Source: Azospirillum rugosum (GTDB taxonomy: Bacteria; Pseudomonadota; Alphaproteobacteria; Azospirillales; Azospirillaceae). Taken from it: a DNA stretch of 64,000 nt. Under the pieces are notes generated by a model. The model had not been told where the DNA came from. It saw only the letters and a list, made by a program, of their open reading frames with translations, and did not search any database. Shown piece by piece: positions 28,447 through 38,399 of this stretch (positions are counted from its first letter, which is position 1; the number at the start of each line of letters is the position of its first letter). The DNA lies in the NCBI RefSeq assembly GCF_017876155.1, contig NZ_JAGINP010000012.1, positions 62,001-126,000 of the forward strand, read 5' to 3'. A program made the position numbers and the translations under genes.

Positions 28447-29610
28447 ATGCGGCTTGGTGCCCACTCCATATTGAACGTCGCCGAGGCCAGGGACCGGGCT
28501 CGATCCCGCCTGCCCCGCGGCCTGTTCGAATACATCGAGCGCGGCACCGAGGACGAGGTGGGCCTTATCGAGGCCAAGCGGTCCCTGGACAGCGTGACCT
28601 TCAATCCGCGCGTCCTCGTGGACATTTCCAACCGGGACGCGACGACGTCGATCTTCGGCACGCGCCAACCGCTGCCGCTGGTCGTGGCGCCCACCGCGAT
28701 CGCCGGGCTGATCTGGTACGACGGGGAGGTGGAGTTGGCGAAGGCCGCCGCCGCCGCCGGCATTCCCTTCTGCGTGTCCACGCAATCCATCACGTCCGTC
28801 GAGCGGATCGCGGAGGAATCCAGGGCGCGGCTGTGGTTCCAACTCTACGTCTGGCGCAACCGCGACCGCGCGATCCAATTGGTGAAGCGGGCCGAGCGGG
28901 CGGGTGCGGAAGCGCTGGTGCTGACGGTGGACACGGCGGTGGCACCCAACCGGGAATACAACATCCGCAACGGCTTCGGCATCCCGATCAAGCCGTCCCT
29001 CCGCGCCGGGCTCGACTGCGTCGCCCACCCCCGCTGGTTCGTGACTGTTTTCGCAAAGTACCTGCGGAATGGCGGCGTGCCGACCTACGCGCATTATCCG
29101 GATGAATTCCGCACCGCGCTCGGCCGCGTGGCCGTGGCCGACGAGATCAGCCTCGCCCAGGACGTCAGCTGGGAGGATGTGCGGACTCTGCGGTCGGCCT
29201 GGAAAGGGCAGCTGATACTGAAGGGCGTTTTGCGCGCGGACGACGCGGTGCGGGCGGCGGAACTGGGCGTGGACGGCATCGTCGTGTCCAATCACGGCGC
29301 CCGCAACCTGGACGGGGCCGCGACCCCCGCGACCTGCCTGCCGGAGATCGTCGACCGCGTCGGCCACCGGCTGACGGTCCTGGCGGACGGCGGGGTGCGC
29401 CGCGGCAGCCACGTGGCGAAATACATCGGCATGGGCGCGCAGGGCGTGCTGCTCGGCCGCTCGGTGCTGTACGGGCTCGCCATCGGCGGGGCGGAGGGGG
29501 CCGGCGCCGTGCTGGACATTTTTCGGCGCGAGTTGCTGACCACCATGGGATTCCTCGGCGCGCCGTCGATCCCCGACATCGTCGGGACGGTCGTGCCGGC
29601 CCGCGGATGA
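28447..29610 (+). CDS. FMN-dependent alpha-hydroxy-acid oxidase/dehydrogenase (LldD/MDH family)
   Basis: 387 residues from MRLGAHSILNVAEARDRARS. Family motifs: LFEYIERGTEDEVGL, VVAPTAIAGLIWYDGE for the FMN site, STQSITSVERIAEES, LTVDTAV, the catalytic histidine in VVSNHGARNLDGA, and the FMN-phosphate loop VLADGGVRRGSHVAKYIGMG. It oxidises an L-2-hydroxy acid to the oxo acid. Close relatives include L-lactate dehydrogenase, mandelate dehydrogenase and glycolate oxidase, which cannot be separated here. The site residue after the histidine pair is GA, where LldD usually has GG. It is divergent from the D-type FAD enzyme. Confidence 0.9.
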   Translation: MRLGAHSILNVAEARDRARSRLPRGLFEYIERGTEDEVGLIEAKRSLDSVTFNPRVLVDISNRDATTSIFGTRQPLPLVVAPTAIAGLIWYDGEVELAKAAAAAGIPFCVSTQSITSVERIAEESRARLWFQLYVWRNRDRAIQLVKRAERAGAEALVLTVDTAVAPNREYNIRNGFGIPIKPSLRAGLDCVAHPRWFVTVFAKYLRNGGVPTYAHYPDEFRTALGRVAVADEISLAQDVSWEDVRTLRSAWKGQLILKGVLRADDAVRAAELGVDGIVVSNHGARNLDGAATPATCLPEIVDRVGHRLTVLADGGVRRGSHVAKYIGMGAQGVLLGRSVLYGLAIGGAEGAGAVLDIFRRELLTTMGFLGAPSIPDIVGTVVPARG

Positions 29611-29941
29611 TCGCGCCCAATGGTTGTCGTATCATATTTGTTTTACGATGATACGATTTGATATTGCATGATACGGAAAAATGGGTTCACATTGCGTCCT
29701 GTGGAAGGGAGGTGAAGTTCCCAGGCACAGAGGCGCTGTACCCCAACGCTTTCAAAAGAGCGCTTTCACTTTAAAGAATCGGCGTTTTTCGGGCCGACCT
29801 CCTGGCGTTTGGCCCAGGCTGTTCTTTGAGATTACTTGGGTTCCGCGCCCGACCCTACCCAGGGCGACCCGGAACATCCTGCCCGCTGCCCGGCACATTC
29901 ACACGGCAACGCCACACGACAACGCCATGCGAGGACACTTT
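29611..29941. other. Intergenic region upstream of the DapA-family gene
   Basis: A 331-base gap, AT-rich at 29620-29700 and again near 29755-29785, without a supported gene. It holds the phased ATGATACG sites (29628-29675) and must contain the promoter for the plus-strand operon 29942-33307. A frame open from 29681 into the DapA-family gene is rejected as the start because it lacks a ribosome site and family similarity. Confidence 0.65.
29628..29675. promoter_or_regulatory. Three phased ATGATACG sites, likely regulator operator
   Basis: CGTATCAT (29628-29635), ATGATACG (29648-29655) and ATGATACG (29668-29675) start exactly 20 bases apart, so they lie on one face of the helix. The first two form an 8-12-8 perfect inverted repeat. 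This points to cooperative binding of a dimeric regulator controlling the DapA-family/ABC-transporter operon. The nearby XRE-cupin protein is one candidate, a distant GntR-type protein another. Confidence 0.6.
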
Positions 29942-30841
29942 ATGGAACTCACCCAAACGGAGATCAGCGGCCTTTTCAGCGCGATCGTCACGCCGCTGAC
30001 GGGCGACGGCTCCGTCGACGTCGCCGGGCTGAAGCGCCTCGTTCGGCACCAGCTGGACGCCGGGGCGTCGGGCGTCGTGCCGATCGGCGGCACCGGCGAG
30101 TATCCGGCCCTGTCGCGGGACGAGCGCAAGCTGATCGTGGCGACCTGCGTGGAGGAGGCGGGGGACAAGCCCGTCATCCCCGGCGTGCTCTCCACCGGCT
30201 TCCACGACGCGGTCGAGGCCGGCCGGGACTTCGCCCAGGCCGGTGCGGCGGCCGTGATGACGGTCACGCCCTATTACGCGCCGGGCACCCAGGACGGGAT
30301 GCGCGCCTATTTCAAGGCCTACCGCGACGCGGTCGATCTTCCGGTGATGCTGTACCAGATCCCGCGCCGCACGACGGTGTCGGCGACCGCCGAAGCCGTG
30401 CAGGCGATGGCGGAGGACGGCTCGATCATCGGCATGAAGTTCTCCTCCTACGACATGCCGGAGTTCATCAAGACCATCAAGCTGGCCGGCGACAAGATCG
30501 CGGTGCTGAGCGGCGAGGAGCCGCTGTTCGCCACCCACGTCGCGCTGGGCGCCCGCGGCGGCGTGCTGGCGTCCGCCACCATCTACCCGAAGATCTGGCT
30601 GCGCATTTTCGCGCTGGCGCGCGCCGGCAAGCTCACCGAGGCGCTGGAGGTTCAGGCGCAGATCGACCCGGTGGTGAACTCGATCTTCCTGGAAACCAAC
30701 CCCGGCCCGCTGAAAGCCTATATGGCGCTGGCCGGCATGCCGGTGGGCGGCGTGCGCCTGCCGCTGCTGCCGCCGAGCGCCGAGACGAACGCGAAGCTGG
30801 AGGCGGTCGCCGCGCACGCGCGCTCCATCGCCCTGGCTTGA
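29942..30841 (+). CDS. DapA/dihydrodipicolinate-synthase-family aldolase or dehydratase
   Basis: 299 residues from MELTQTEISGLFSAIVTPLT, with GAGGA about 8 bases upstream. Class I TIM-barrel features: GGTGEYPALSRDERK for carboxylate binding, the tyrosine in MLYQIPRRT, and the Schiff-base lysine in IIGMKFSSYD. The end resembles DapA (ETNPGPLKAYMALAG). True DapA is usually unlinked to transporters. Here the neighbours (ABC amino-acid transporter behind, oxidases in front) suggest a catabolic pyruvate-dependent aldolase or dehydratase, for example of the keto-deoxy-acid or hydroxyproline/4-oxo-acid type. The exact substrate is unknown. Confidence 0.82.
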   Translation: MELTQTEISGLFSAIVTPLTGDGSVDVAGLKRLVRHQLDAGASGVVPIGGTGEYPALSRDERKLIVATCVEEAGDKPVIPGVLSTGFHDAVEAGRDFAQAGAAAVMTVTPYYAPGTQDGMRAYFKAYRDAVDLPVMLYQIPRRTTVSATAEAVQAMAEDGSIIGMKFSSYDMPEFIKTIKLAGDKIAVLSGEEPLFATHVALGARGGVLASATIYPKIWLRIFALARAGKLTEALEVQAQIDPVVNSIFLETNPGPLKAYMALAGMPVGGVRLPLLPPSAETNAKLEAVAAHARSIALA

Positions 30842-30932
30842 GGGTGGCGGCCGGAACGGCCCAAGACCAACGGCCGCGAAAAGCGGCCCTTCGATGACGA
30901 CAGGAACGGCAACACACGGAAGGGAGACGGAG

Positions 30933-31790
30933 ATGGTCAATCGCAGGGAACTGGCTGGTCTGATGGGGATGGGCGCCGCGGTGGCGGCGGTCGGCACTGC
31001 GGCGGCCGGCATGGCGGCAGCCCCGGCCGCGGCGCAGGAGGCCGGCGGCAGCTTCGACCGGATTCTGAAGGCGAAGAAGCTGCGCATCGGCGGCGTCGCC
31101 ACCGGCGCGCCCTGGATCATGAAGGACCAGTCCACCGGCCAGTGGTCGGGCCAGTTCTGGGACATCGCGTCGGCGCTCGCCACCGACATGGACGTCGCGC
31201 TTGAGGTGGTGGAGACCACCTGGGGCAACGGCATCCTGGACCTCCAGGCCAACAAGATCGACATCATGTTCGGCATGAACCCGACGCCGAAACGGGCGCT
31301 CGCGGTCGATTTCTCGGTCCCGATTTACAACAGCGCGCTGGTCGTGATCGCCAAGCCCGGCTTCGAGCCGAAGACCTGGGCGGACATGAACAAGCCGGAG
31401 GTGAAGATCGCCGTGGACGTCGGGTCGGCCCACGACCAGGTCGCCTCCCGCCTGTGTCCGAAGGCGCAGATCATCCGCTTCAAGTCGCTGGACGAGGCAA
31501 CGCTGGCGGTGCGCAGCGGCCGGGCCGACGCGCAGTCGATCTTCTGGATGGGCGGCGTGCGCGCCGTGAAGCGCGACCCCGGCCTCGGCAAGGTCGTCGT
31601 GCCGCAGCCGATGTTCGGCTCGACCTCCAACGCCGCCTTCCGGCGCGAGCCGGACAAGACGCTGCGCGACTTCGTGAACACCTGGATCGTCTACGCCCAG
31701 GGCCTGGGCCTGATCCGGGAAGCGGTGGTGAACAGCCTCGCCAAGGTGGACATCGCGATGAGCGACATCCCCGAAGGCATCACGTTCTGA
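30933..31790 (+). CDS. ABC transporter substrate-binding protein (polar amino acid, family 3)
   Basis: 285 residues from [20 protein letters not shown] with GAAGGGAGAC before the ATG. The signal peptide contains RRELAG and resembles a Tat signal; cleavage is expected after [13 protein letters not shown] residues near position 36 (PAAAQE). The mature protein has the SBP_bac_3 pattern ([57 protein letters not shown]). It should deliver an amino acid or related small acid to the permease at 31860 and the ATPase at 32543. Ligand not predictable. Confidence 0.9.
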   Translation: MVNRRELAGLMGMGAAVAAVGTAAAGMAAAPAAAQEAGGSFDRILKAKKLRIGGVATGAPWIMKDQSTGQWSGQFWDIASALATDMDVALEVVETTWGNGILDLQANKIDIMFGMNPTPKRALAVDFSVPIYNSALVVIAKPGFEPKTWADMNKPEVKIAVDVGSAHDQVASRLCPKAQIIRFKSLDEATLAVRSGRADAQSIFWMGGVRAVKRDPGLGKVVVPQPMFGSTSNAAFRREPDKTLRDFVNTWIVYAQGLGLIREAVVNSLAKVDIAMSDIPEGITF

Positions 31791-31859
31791 TGGCGCGGGG
31801 GCGGCCGACGAGCCGCCCTTTCGTCCCGCCAGCGCCCGAAGACTCCGCACAGGCCCTGC

Positions 31860-32522
31860 ATGTACACCTTCAACTACGACATCCTCTGGGGATATCGCTG
31901 GCTGTTCCTGAACGGCACGCTGGTCACCATCGGCCTGACCATCGGGATCATCGTTCTCGGCCTGTTGCTGGGCTTGATCGCCGGTCTGGCCCAGCTGTCG
32001 CGCTTCGCGGTGCTGCGCTGGGTGTCCTGGCTCTACATCGAGCTGTTCCGCTGCACGCCGCTGCTGGTCCAGCTGCTCTGGTTCTACTACGCGCTGCCGA
32101 TCCTGGTCGGCATCCAGATCGACGCGGTCACCGCGTCGGTGCTGACGCTGTCGCTGTACGGCGGGTCCTTCTACGCGGAGGTCATCCGCGGCGGCGTCGT
32201 CTCCATCGAGCCGGGCCAGACGGAGGCCGGGCTGGCACTCGGCATGACGCCGGCGCGCGTCATGCGGCGCATCGTGCTGCCGCAGGCGGTCAAGCGCATG
32301 ATCCCGCCGCTGATGAACCAGTCGATCATCCAGTTCAAGAACACCTCGCTGGTGTCGGTGGTGGCGGTGCCCGACCTGCTGTACCAGGGCCAGGTCGCCG
32401 CGACGGACACCTTCCGCCCGCTGGAGGTCTATTCGATCGTCGCCCTGATCTACTTCGTCGTGCTGGTCCCCCTCACCGCCGTCGTGAAGCGGGCGGAGCG
32501 GAAACTCCAGGTCAGCCACTGA
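31860..32522 (+). CDS. ABC transporter permease (polar amino acid, HisM/GlnP type)
   Basis: 220 residues, about five membrane helices. The N-terminal TYPE-like segment is [20 protein letters not shown], followed by the family's conserved [20 protein letters not shown]. The EAA loop, which contacts the ATPase, is [20 protein letters not shown] with [15 protein letters not shown]. Only one permease gene is present, so the channel is probably a homodimer. It lies between its binding protein and ATPase. Confidence 0.93.
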   Translation: MYTFNYDILWGYRWLFLNGTLVTIGLTIGIIVLGLLLGLIAGLAQLSRFAVLRWVSWLYIELFRCTPLLVQLLWFYYALPILVGIQIDAVTASVLTLSLYGGSFYAEVIRGGVVSIEPGQTEAGLALGMTPARVMRRIVLPQAVKRMIPPLMNQSIIQFKNTSLVSVVAVPDLLYQGQVAATDTFRPLEVYSIVALIYFVVLVPLTAVVKRAERKLQVSH

Positions 32523-32542
32523 GTGCAGCAGTCGAGGTCGCC

Positions 32543-33307
32543 ATGAACACCCCCAAGATTGAAGTCGCGGCGCTGAAGAAGCAGTTCGGCGACCATGTCG
32601 TCCTGCGCGACATCAACCTGAAGATCGACCCGGGCGCGGTGGTCGCGCTGATCGGCCCGTCGGGGTCGGGCAAATCCACGCTGCTGCGCTGCCTGAACCT
32701 GCTGGTCGTCCCGAACGGCGGGCGCATCCGCATCGGGTCCGACGCCTTCGACTTCGACGGCGCCAAGGCGATGCCCAAGCCGAAGGCGCAGGCGAAGTTC
32801 CGCTCCAACACCGGGATGGTGTTCCAGCACTTCAACCTGTTCCCGCACATGACGGTCCTCCAGAACGTCATGGAAGGCCCCGTCTCCGCCAAGAACATGC
32901 ACAAGGGGGAGGCCGAGGCGATCGCGCGCCGGCTTCTCGCCAAGGTCGGCCTCGCCGACAAGGCGGACGCCTTCCCCAACCGGCTGTCCGGCGGACAGAA
33001 GCAGCGCGTCGCCATCGCGCGGGCGCTCGCCATGGAGCCGGAGGTCATGCTGTTCGACGAGGCCACCTCCGCGCTCGACCCCGAACTGGTGTCGGAGGTG
33101 CTATCGGTGATGCGCGACCTCGCGGCGGAGGGCATGACGATGATCATCGTCACCCACGAGATTGCCTTCGCGCGGGAGGTTGCCGACCGTGTCGTCTTCA
33201 TGCGCGACGGCGTGATCGTGGAGGAAGGACCGGCGCGGGAGGTCATCGACAACCCGCGCCAGGAGGCCACCCGCTCCTTCCTCAGCCACTTCCACACGCG
33301 GAACTGA
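32543..33307 (+). CDS. ABC transporter ATP-binding protein (polar amino acid, GlnQ/HisP type)
   Basis: 254 residues from [20 protein letters not shown]. Walker [10 protein letters not shown], the Q-loop in [20 protein letters not shown], signature [15 protein letters not shown], Walker [13 protein letters not shown] and the H-loop in [15 protein letters not shown] are all intact. An insertion rich in Lys/Ala ([17 protein letters not shown]) sits between Walker A and the Q-loop, as in several HisP relatives. It energises the transporter of 30933-32522. The gene converges with pxpA, with three bases between the stops. Confidence 0.95.
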   Translation: MNTPKIEVAALKKQFGDHVVLRDINLKIDPGAVVALIGPSGSGKSTLLRCLNLLVVPNGGRIRIGSDAFDFDGAKAMPKPKAQAKFRSNTGMVFQHFNLFPHMTVLQNVMEGPVSAKNMHKGEAEAIARRLLAKVGLADKADAFPNRLSGGQKQRVAIARALAMEPEVMLFDEATSALDPELVSEVLSVMRDLAAEGMTMIIVTHEIAFAREVADRVVFMRDGVIVEEGPAREVIDNPRQEATRSFLSHFHTRN

Positions 33308-33310
33308 GGC

Positions 33311-34072
33311 TCACGCCAGCGCCCGGACGGTCACGCCGGCCGCTTCCAGCGCGCGGCGGACGGTGGCCGCCATGGCGACCGCGGTGGGCGTGTCGCCGTG
33401 GACGCAGACGGTGTCGGCGGTGATCGGCAGGCGGGTGCCGTGGCGGCTGTGCACCGCGCCCTCCAGCACCATGCGCACGACCCGCTCCGCCGCCGCGTCG
33501 GGGTCGTGGATCACCGATCCGGCGACGTTGCGCGGGGTGAGCGTGCCGTCGTCCTCGTAGGTCCGGTCGGCGAAGGCCTCGCGCGCCACGTGCAGCCCGG
33601 CAGCCTCGCCCGCACGCTCGATGGCGCTCAGCGGCGGGACGACGAACAGCAGCGCCGGGTCCACCGCCTTGACCGCGCGGGCGATGGAAACGGCCAAGTC
33701 CTCCTCCACCGCCGCCATGTTGTAGAGCGCGCCGTGCGGCTTCACGTGGGTCACGCGCTGGCCGGACAGGGCGGCGCAGGCCTGGAGAGCGCCGATCTGG
33801 TAGGCGACCAGCCCCTCCACCTCCCGCGCGGACAGGCCGCGGATGATCCGGCGGCCGAAGCCGGCGCGATCCTCGAACCCCGGATGGGCGCCGATGCGCA
33901 CGCCCTTTTCCCCGGCCAGCCGGGCGGTCTCCGCCATGATGGACGGGTCCCCGGCGTGGAAGCCGCAGGCGATGTTGGCGGAGGTGACGATGCCCAGCAT
34001 CGCCCGGTCGTCGCCCATCGTCCAGGCGCCGTAGCCCTCCCCCAGGTCGCAGTTCAGGTCGATGGTCGGCAT
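33311..34072 (-). CDS. pxpA: 5-oxoprolinase subunit A (LamB/YcsF family)
   Basis: 253 residues. The family start [20 protein letters not shown] is textbook, followed by [19 protein letters not shown] and [14 protein letters not shown]. PxpA works with PxpB and PxpC to hydrolyse 5-oxo-L-proline (pyroglutamate) to glutamate with ATP. Both partners are upstream on the same strand (35747-37533), separated from pxpA by a chemoreceptor gene. In E. coli the three genes are contiguous, so the insertion of a receptor gene is notable. Confidence 0.95.
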   Translation of the reverse strand: MPTIDLNCDLGEGYGAWTMGDDRAMLGIVTSANIACGFHAGDPSIMAETARLAGEKGVRIGAHPGFEDRAGFGRRIIRGLSAREVEGLVAYQIGALQACAALSGQRVTHVKPHGALYNMAAVEEDLAVSIARAVKAVDPALLFVVPPLSAIERAGEAAGLHVAREAFADRTYEDDGTLTPRNVAGSVIHDPDAAAERVVRMVLEGAVHSRHGTRLPITADTVCVHGDTPTAVAMAATVRRALEAAGVTVRALA

Positions 34073-34126
34073 GGGTGGTCCTTGTCGTGACGGATGGTGG
34101 AAGGAGGGGGCAGGCCCCCCGGCGAT

Positions 34127-35701
34127 TCAGTCGAGGTCCGAGGCCCGCAGGGAGCGGACGAAGCCGGCCACCTGGGTCCGCATCGCGGTCATGCGGTCCT
34201 TCAGGTCGGCGGCCGATCCCTGCAGCCGGACCGACGCGTCGCCGGTCCGCTCGGCCATGGCGGTGGCGGTGGTGACGTCGCCCAGCAGGGCGCGAACGCC
34301 GTCCGCCGCGTCGTTGGTGCCCCGGCCGATCTCGGCGGTGGCGGCGTTCTGTTCCTCCACCGCGGCGGCGATGGAGGCGCTGATTTCGCTCAGCGCCTGG
34401 ACGACGCGGGCGATCTCGACGATCTCCCCGGCGGCTTGGCCGGTGGAGTCCTGGATCGTCCGGACCTGGCTTTCGATCTCCTCGGTCGCTTTCGCCGTCT
34501 GGGTCGCCAGCGCCTTCACCTCGCCGGCCACCACAGCAAACCCTTTTCCGGCCTCCCCGGCGCGCGCCGCCTCGATGGTGGCGTTCAGCGCCAGCAGGTT
34601 GGTCTGCTTGGCGATGGCGTTGATCAGGGTGATGACGGTGGTCACGCGCTCGGCCGCCTGCACCAGCCCGCCGACCTGGTCGCGGGCGCGGGAGGCGCGC
34701 TGCGACGCCTCCCCGGCGATGGACTGCGACGACTGGGCCTGCACCGAGATCTCGCGGATCGAGGCGGCCAGCTGGTCGACGGCGACGGCCATGCCCTCGA
34801 CGGAGCCGCTGACGGTCGTCGCGTTGCCGGCCGCGTGCCGGCTGGTGCGGCCGTTGTGGTCGGCCGCCTCGGCCAGGACATGCGTGGCCTCGTCGATGCG
34901 GTCGGCCGTGGCGAGGACGTCCGACAGGGCGGTCCCCACCTGCCGTTCGAAGTCGTCGGCGACGGCGGCAACGGCCGCGCGGCGCTCCTCCTCCGCCCGG
35001 CGGCGCAGTTCCACCTGTTCGGCCTCCAGCAGGCGCTTGGCCGCGCCCTGCTCCTTGAAGACCTGGACCGCCTCGGCCATGCGGCCGATCTCGTCGCGGC
35101 GGCCGAGCGAGGGGACCTCCACCTCGACCGCCCCGCCGGCCAGCCGGGTCATGACGGCGGTCAGCCGGACGATGGGCCGGGTGGCGCCGCGCACCATCAG
35201 GAACAGCACGCCGCACAGCGCCACCAGCGCGGCCAGCCCGCCGCCGGCCAGCAGCCAGGCCCGCTCCGTCGCCTGCCGCTCCGCCCGGCGCGGGGAGAGG
35301 TGGATTTCGACCGTGCCCAGTGTCTCCACGCGGCTGCCCGAGCCGCGCTGGATGTCGGCGCGGCGGACGAGGTTCGAGGAATCGGCGGCGGACAGGTCGC
35401 CGCTGCTGGCGAAGACCTTGCCTTTGGGGTCGGTGATGCGGCTGCCGACATAGTCCGGGTCGTTGGCGAGTGCCGCCAGCTGGGCGGCGGCGGACTCCTT
35501 GTCGACGTTCCACATCGGCTCGGCGAGGCCGCCGGCGATGACGCGGACCGTGACGCTCGCCCGATCCTCCAGCGCGATCCGGGCGTCGCCGCGGTTCATG
35601 GCGACCACCGCGGCGATGCCGGCGCAGCTGATCGCCGTGACCATCACCGCGATCGGAACGACGACCCGCAGGGCCAGGGTCCGGCCCAGAAGCTGCACCA
35701 T
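34127..35701 (-). CDS. Methyl-accepting chemotaxis protein inside the 5-oxoprolinase gene set
   Basis: 524 residues. TM1 lies near 10-34, a small periplasmic sensor region of about 110 residues (36-147, with [15 protein letters not shown]) follows, then TM2 near 148-170, a HAMP domain (about 171-222) and a coiled-coil signalling domain. The hairpin tip [20 protein letters not shown] is intact. No CheR-tethering pentapeptide ends the protein. It should guide swimming to or from a ligand. Its position between pxpC and pxpA, with a lone binding protein in the same gene set, suggests a ligand of this pathway, either directly or through that binding protein. Confidence 0.93.
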   Translation of the reverse strand: MVQLLGRTLALRVVVPIAVMVTAISCAGIAAVVAMNRGDARIALEDRASVTVRVIAGGLAEPMWNVDKESAAAQLAALANDPDYVGSRITDPKGKVFASSGDLSAADSSNLVRRADIQRGSGSRVETLGTVEIHLSPRRAERQATERAWLLAGGGLAALVALCGVLFLMVRGATRPIVRLTAVMTRLAGGAVEVEVPSLGRRDEIGRMAEAVQVFKEQGAAKRLLEAEQVELRRRAEEERRAAVAAVADDFERQVGTALSDVLATADRIDEATHVLAEAADHNGRTSRHAAGNATTVSGSVEGMAVAVDQLAASIREISVQAQSSQSIAGEASQRASRARDQVGGLVQAAERVTTVITLINAIAKQTNLLALNATIEAARAGEAGKGFAVVAGEVKALATQTAKATEEIESQVRTIQDSTGQAAGEIVEIARVVQALSEISASIAAAVEEQNAATAEIGRGTNDAADGVRALLGDVTTATAMAERTGDASVRLQGSAADLKDRMTAMRTQVAGFVRSLRASDLD

Positions 35702-35746
35702 CGGCTACCTCGTGTGTGGTTGGGATTTCAGGGCCGTCCCGGGGCG

Positions 35747-36769
35747 TCAGTCCCAGCCGGTCACGGCCCCGTCGATCAGGTTGAACCCGAGCAGGCGGGT
35801 GCTGTCGTGCAGGTCGAAACCACCGGCCGACCGGCGCAGGCCGGGCAGGGCGTCCAGCGTCTCGCGGTGGCGGGCGTGGATGCGCTGGGCCTCCTCCGCC
35901 TCCACCGCGCGGAAGCGCAGGCGGTCGCCCGGCCGCTTCTGCGCCAGCGCGGCGACGTCCGGGCCGACGAGGCAGGCGATCTTGGGATAGCCGCCGGTGG
36001 TCTGGCGGTCGGCCATCAGCGCGATGGGCTGTCCGGTTCCCGGCACCTGGATGGCGCCGAGCGGGATGCCGTCCGACGTGATGTTGAATCCGCGGGCGTG
36101 CTCGATGGCCGGGCCGTTCAGCCGGCAGCCCATGCGGTCGGCCTCGTGGCTGACGGTGAATTCCTCCCCCAGGAAGGCGGCGAGGCCGGCGGCGGTGAAG
36201 TATTCCTGCTGCGGCCCCAGCACGACCCGCAGCGTGCCGCCGCGCGCCGGCAGAAGCGACGGGTCGAGCGTGGCTTCCCCCTGGTCCGGCGCTTCGTCCA
36301 GGGCGAGCGGAAGCCGGTCGCCGGCCTTCAGCAAGCCCCCGTCCAACCCGCCGAGGCGGCTGCGCACGTGGGTGGCGACGCTGCCCAGAACGGGCTGAAT
36401 GGCGAAGCCGCCCTGCACGGCCCAATAGCCGCGCATGCCGCTGCGTAAGGGACCGACGCGCAGGGTCTGGCCGTCGCGCAGGCGCAGGCTGGTCCAGGCC
36501 GGAACCGGCTGGTCGTCCACGGTCACAGCAACGTCGGCCGCCACGGCGACGCGCGCGGGGCCGCCCTCCACCGTCAGGCTGTCGCCGGCCAGCGCGAACT
36601 CGACCGCCCCCGCGTCGGGCCGGTTGCCGACCAGGATGTTGGCGGCGGCGTGCAGCAGCGGATCCGCCGCTCCGGCGACCGACACGCCGTAGCGCTGGTA
36701 GCCGACCCGGCCGCGATCCTGGATGGTGGAACTGGGACCGGCGGCGAGGATGCGGAGGTGCGTGGTCAT
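35747..36769 (-). CDS. pxpC: 5-oxoprolinase subunit C (biotin-dependent-carboxylase-like, KipA)
   Basis: 340 residues from MTTHLRILAAGPSSTIQDRG, the standard beginning of the family, then RVGYQRYGVSVAGAADPL and GYWAVQGGF. The central segment EEFTVSHEADRMGCRLNGPA and the TTGGYPKIACLVGPD motif are also typical. It forms a complex with PxpB and acts with PxpA. Its ATG overlaps the pxpB stop (ATGA). The end is followed by a 45-base gap before the chemoreceptor gene. Confidence 0.94.
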   Translation of the reverse strand: MTTHLRILAAGPSSTIQDRGRVGYQRYGVSVAGAADPLLHAAANILVGNRPDAGAVEFALAGDSLTVEGGPARVAVAADVAVTVDDQPVPAWTSLRLRDGQTLRVGPLRSGMRGYWAVQGGFAIQPVLGSVATHVRSRLGGLDGGLLKAGDRLPLALDEAPDQGEATLDPSLLPARGGTLRVVLGPQQEYFTAAGLAAFLGEEFTVSHEADRMGCRLNGPAIEHARGFNITSDGIPLGAIQVPGTGQPIALMADRQTTGGYPKIACLVGPDVAALAQKRPGDRLRFRAVEAEEAQRIHARHRETLDALPGLRRSAGGFDLHDSTRLLGFNLIDGAVTGWD

Positions 36770-37533
36770 GCGGCGACCTCCTTCCCGGCGGCGGGCACCG
36801 TCTCGCTCGGGGGGACGAAGCCGGGCAGCGCCTCCAGCCGGTTGAACTCCGCGGGGCTGATGGCGGTGAAGCGGACCCGGTCGCCGGGAGCGAGGAGGAA
36901 GGGCGGGTCGCGCCGCAGGTCGAAGGTGCGGGCCGGCGTGCGCCCCAGCAGGTGCCAACCGCTGGGCATGACGATGGGGGAGATGGCGGCCTGGGCACCC
37001 CCCTGCATGACGCTGCCGGCCGGCGTCGCCATGCGCGGATTCTCCCGCCGCGGCTGGTGCAGCGCCTCCGGCAAGCCGCCCAGATAGGCGAAGCCCGGCG
37101 AGAAGCCCAGCATGTAGACGCGGTAGTCGGCGCTGCAATGAAGGTCGATCACCTCCGCCGTCGTCCGGTCGCTGCGGCGCGCCACCTCGTCCAGATCCTC
37201 GCCGTGCGCGCCGCCGAAGCAGACCGGCACGATCCACCGGCGCTGCGGCTCCGCCGCCGCCGTGTCGAGCCCGGCGGCAAGGTCCAGCAGGGTTTGGCCG
37301 AGCGGCTCCAGCCCGGTCACCGCGGGATCGAACTGCACGAGGATCGACCGGTAGGTCGGCACCGTCTCGACGATGCCGGGAAGGCCGGACTCGGCGATGC
37401 GGCGGTCCAGCCGGTGGACGGCGGCGTTCAGCGCCGGGGCGATGCCGTCGCCCAGCTCCACGATCAGGGCGCTGTCGCCGGCGGCGCGCAGGACCGGAGT
37501 CCGGCCGGACGCGGGCAGGGGAATCACACTCAT
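36766..37533 (-). CDS. pxpB: 5-oxoprolinase subunit B (KipI family)
   Basis: 255 residues from MSVIPLPASGRTPVLRAAGD. Family features are GDSALIVELGD, VCFGGAHGEDLDEVARRS and the highly conserved YMLGFSPGFAYLGGLPEALH with ATPAGSVM and PSGWHLLGRTP. It partners PxpC (overlapping gene) and PxpA in ATP-dependent opening of 5-oxoproline. It follows the lone binding protein gene by 56 bases. Confidence 0.94.
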   Translation of the reverse strand: MSVIPLPASGRTPVLRAAGDSALIVELGDGIAPALNAAVHRLDRRIAESGLPGIVETVPTYRSILVQFDPAVTGLEPLGQTLLDLAAGLDTAAAEPQRRWIVPVCFGGAHGEDLDEVARRSDRTTAEVIDLHCSADYRVYMLGFSPGFAYLGGLPEALHQPRRENPRMATPAGSVMQGGAQAAISPIVMPSGWHLLGRTPARTFDLRRDPPFLLAPGDRVRFTAISPAEFNRLEALPGFVPPSETVPAAGKEVAA

Positions 37534-37589
37534 GGTCGGTCTCGGGGGTTGGACGGCGGAACCGGCCGGGGCCGGCCCGCCCTTGCGGT

Positions 37590-38342
37590 TCAGCGCGCGT
37601 ATTTGTCGAGCAGCGCCTGGTAGTCGCCGCTGGCCTTCATCGCCGCGACGCCCGCGTCGAAGTCGTTGCGCAGGCGGGTGGTGTCGCGCGCCTTGGTGAA
37701 GGCGATGTAGCTCGGCAGGTCCTGCACCGGGGGCGACAACTCCTTCACGCGGTCGAGCGCGCCTTCCTGCTTCAGGAAATACTGGGCGACGTAGCGGTTG
37801 CTGGGCATCACGTCGAAGCGGCCGGACAGCAGCTTCTTCACGTTGCTGTCGCTGTCGTTCGACTTCTCCACGGCGGGCAGGACGCCGGCCTTGAAGGCGT
37901 CGTCGAGGACGGAGCCGTAGCTGATCTGGTTGACGACGCCGACCTTGTAGGCCGCCAGCTTGGACAGGTCGCCGTCGAAGGCGACCTTGCTGTCCTTCGC
38001 GACGAACAGCGAGACCACCTGCGGCACCAGCACCTCGGTGGAGTAGTTGAGGAACTGCTCGCGCTCCGGCGTCTTGTAGGCGGTGAAGATCGCGTCCGCC
38101 CCGCCGTCGCGGACGGTGTCCAGCGCCCGCGCCCAGGGCATGATCTCCACCGTCACCGTGTGGCCGGCTTTCGCCATCGCCCGGGTCACGATGTCGTAGG
38201 CGATGCCGGCGGGCTTGCCGCCGTCGTCGTGGATCAGCGGCGGGAAGCTGAGCGCCACCATGCGCAGCTGGTCGGCGGCGGCGGGCAGGGCGGCGCACAC
38301 CAGGGTGGTGGCGAGAAGCGTGGTCTTGAAGAGGCCGGGCAT
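37590..38342 (-). CDS. Lone amino-acid-type periplasmic binding protein (family 3)
   Basis: 250 residues with signal peptide MPGLFKTTLLATTLVCAALP (cleavage near AAADQ). SBP_bac_3 features are present but divergent (AIFTAYKTPEREQFLNYSTE, KLAAYKVGVVNQISYGSVLD). No permease or ATPase of this class is in the same gene set; the nearest family-3 permease is at 31860 on the other strand. It may bind the substrate of the pyroglutamate/D-glutamate pathway, feed another transporter, or present ligand to the chemoreceptor at 34127. Confidence 0.85.
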   Translation of the reverse strand: MPGLFKTTLLATTLVCAALPAAADQLRMVALSFPPLIHDDGGKPAGIAYDIVTRAMAKAGHTVTVEIMPWARALDTVRDGGADAIFTAYKTPEREQFLNYSTEVLVPQVVSLFVAKDSKVAFDGDLSKLAAYKVGVVNQISYGSVLDDAFKAGVLPAVEKSNDSDSNVKKLLSGRFDVMPSNRYVAQYFLKQEGALDRVKELSPPVQDLPSYIAFTKARDTTRLRNDFDAGVAAMKASGDYQALLDKYAR

Positions 38343-38399
38343 GGGGGGAAACCTCCGCTGACGGTGGACGCTCGGATTGGAACGTTCGGATTGGGACGC

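Noticed and set aside
33282..36998. A very long minus-strand open frame through pxpA, the chemoreceptor and pxpC
   Set aside because: It is out of frame with three well-identified genes and translates to Arg/Pro/Gly-rich sequence without domains.
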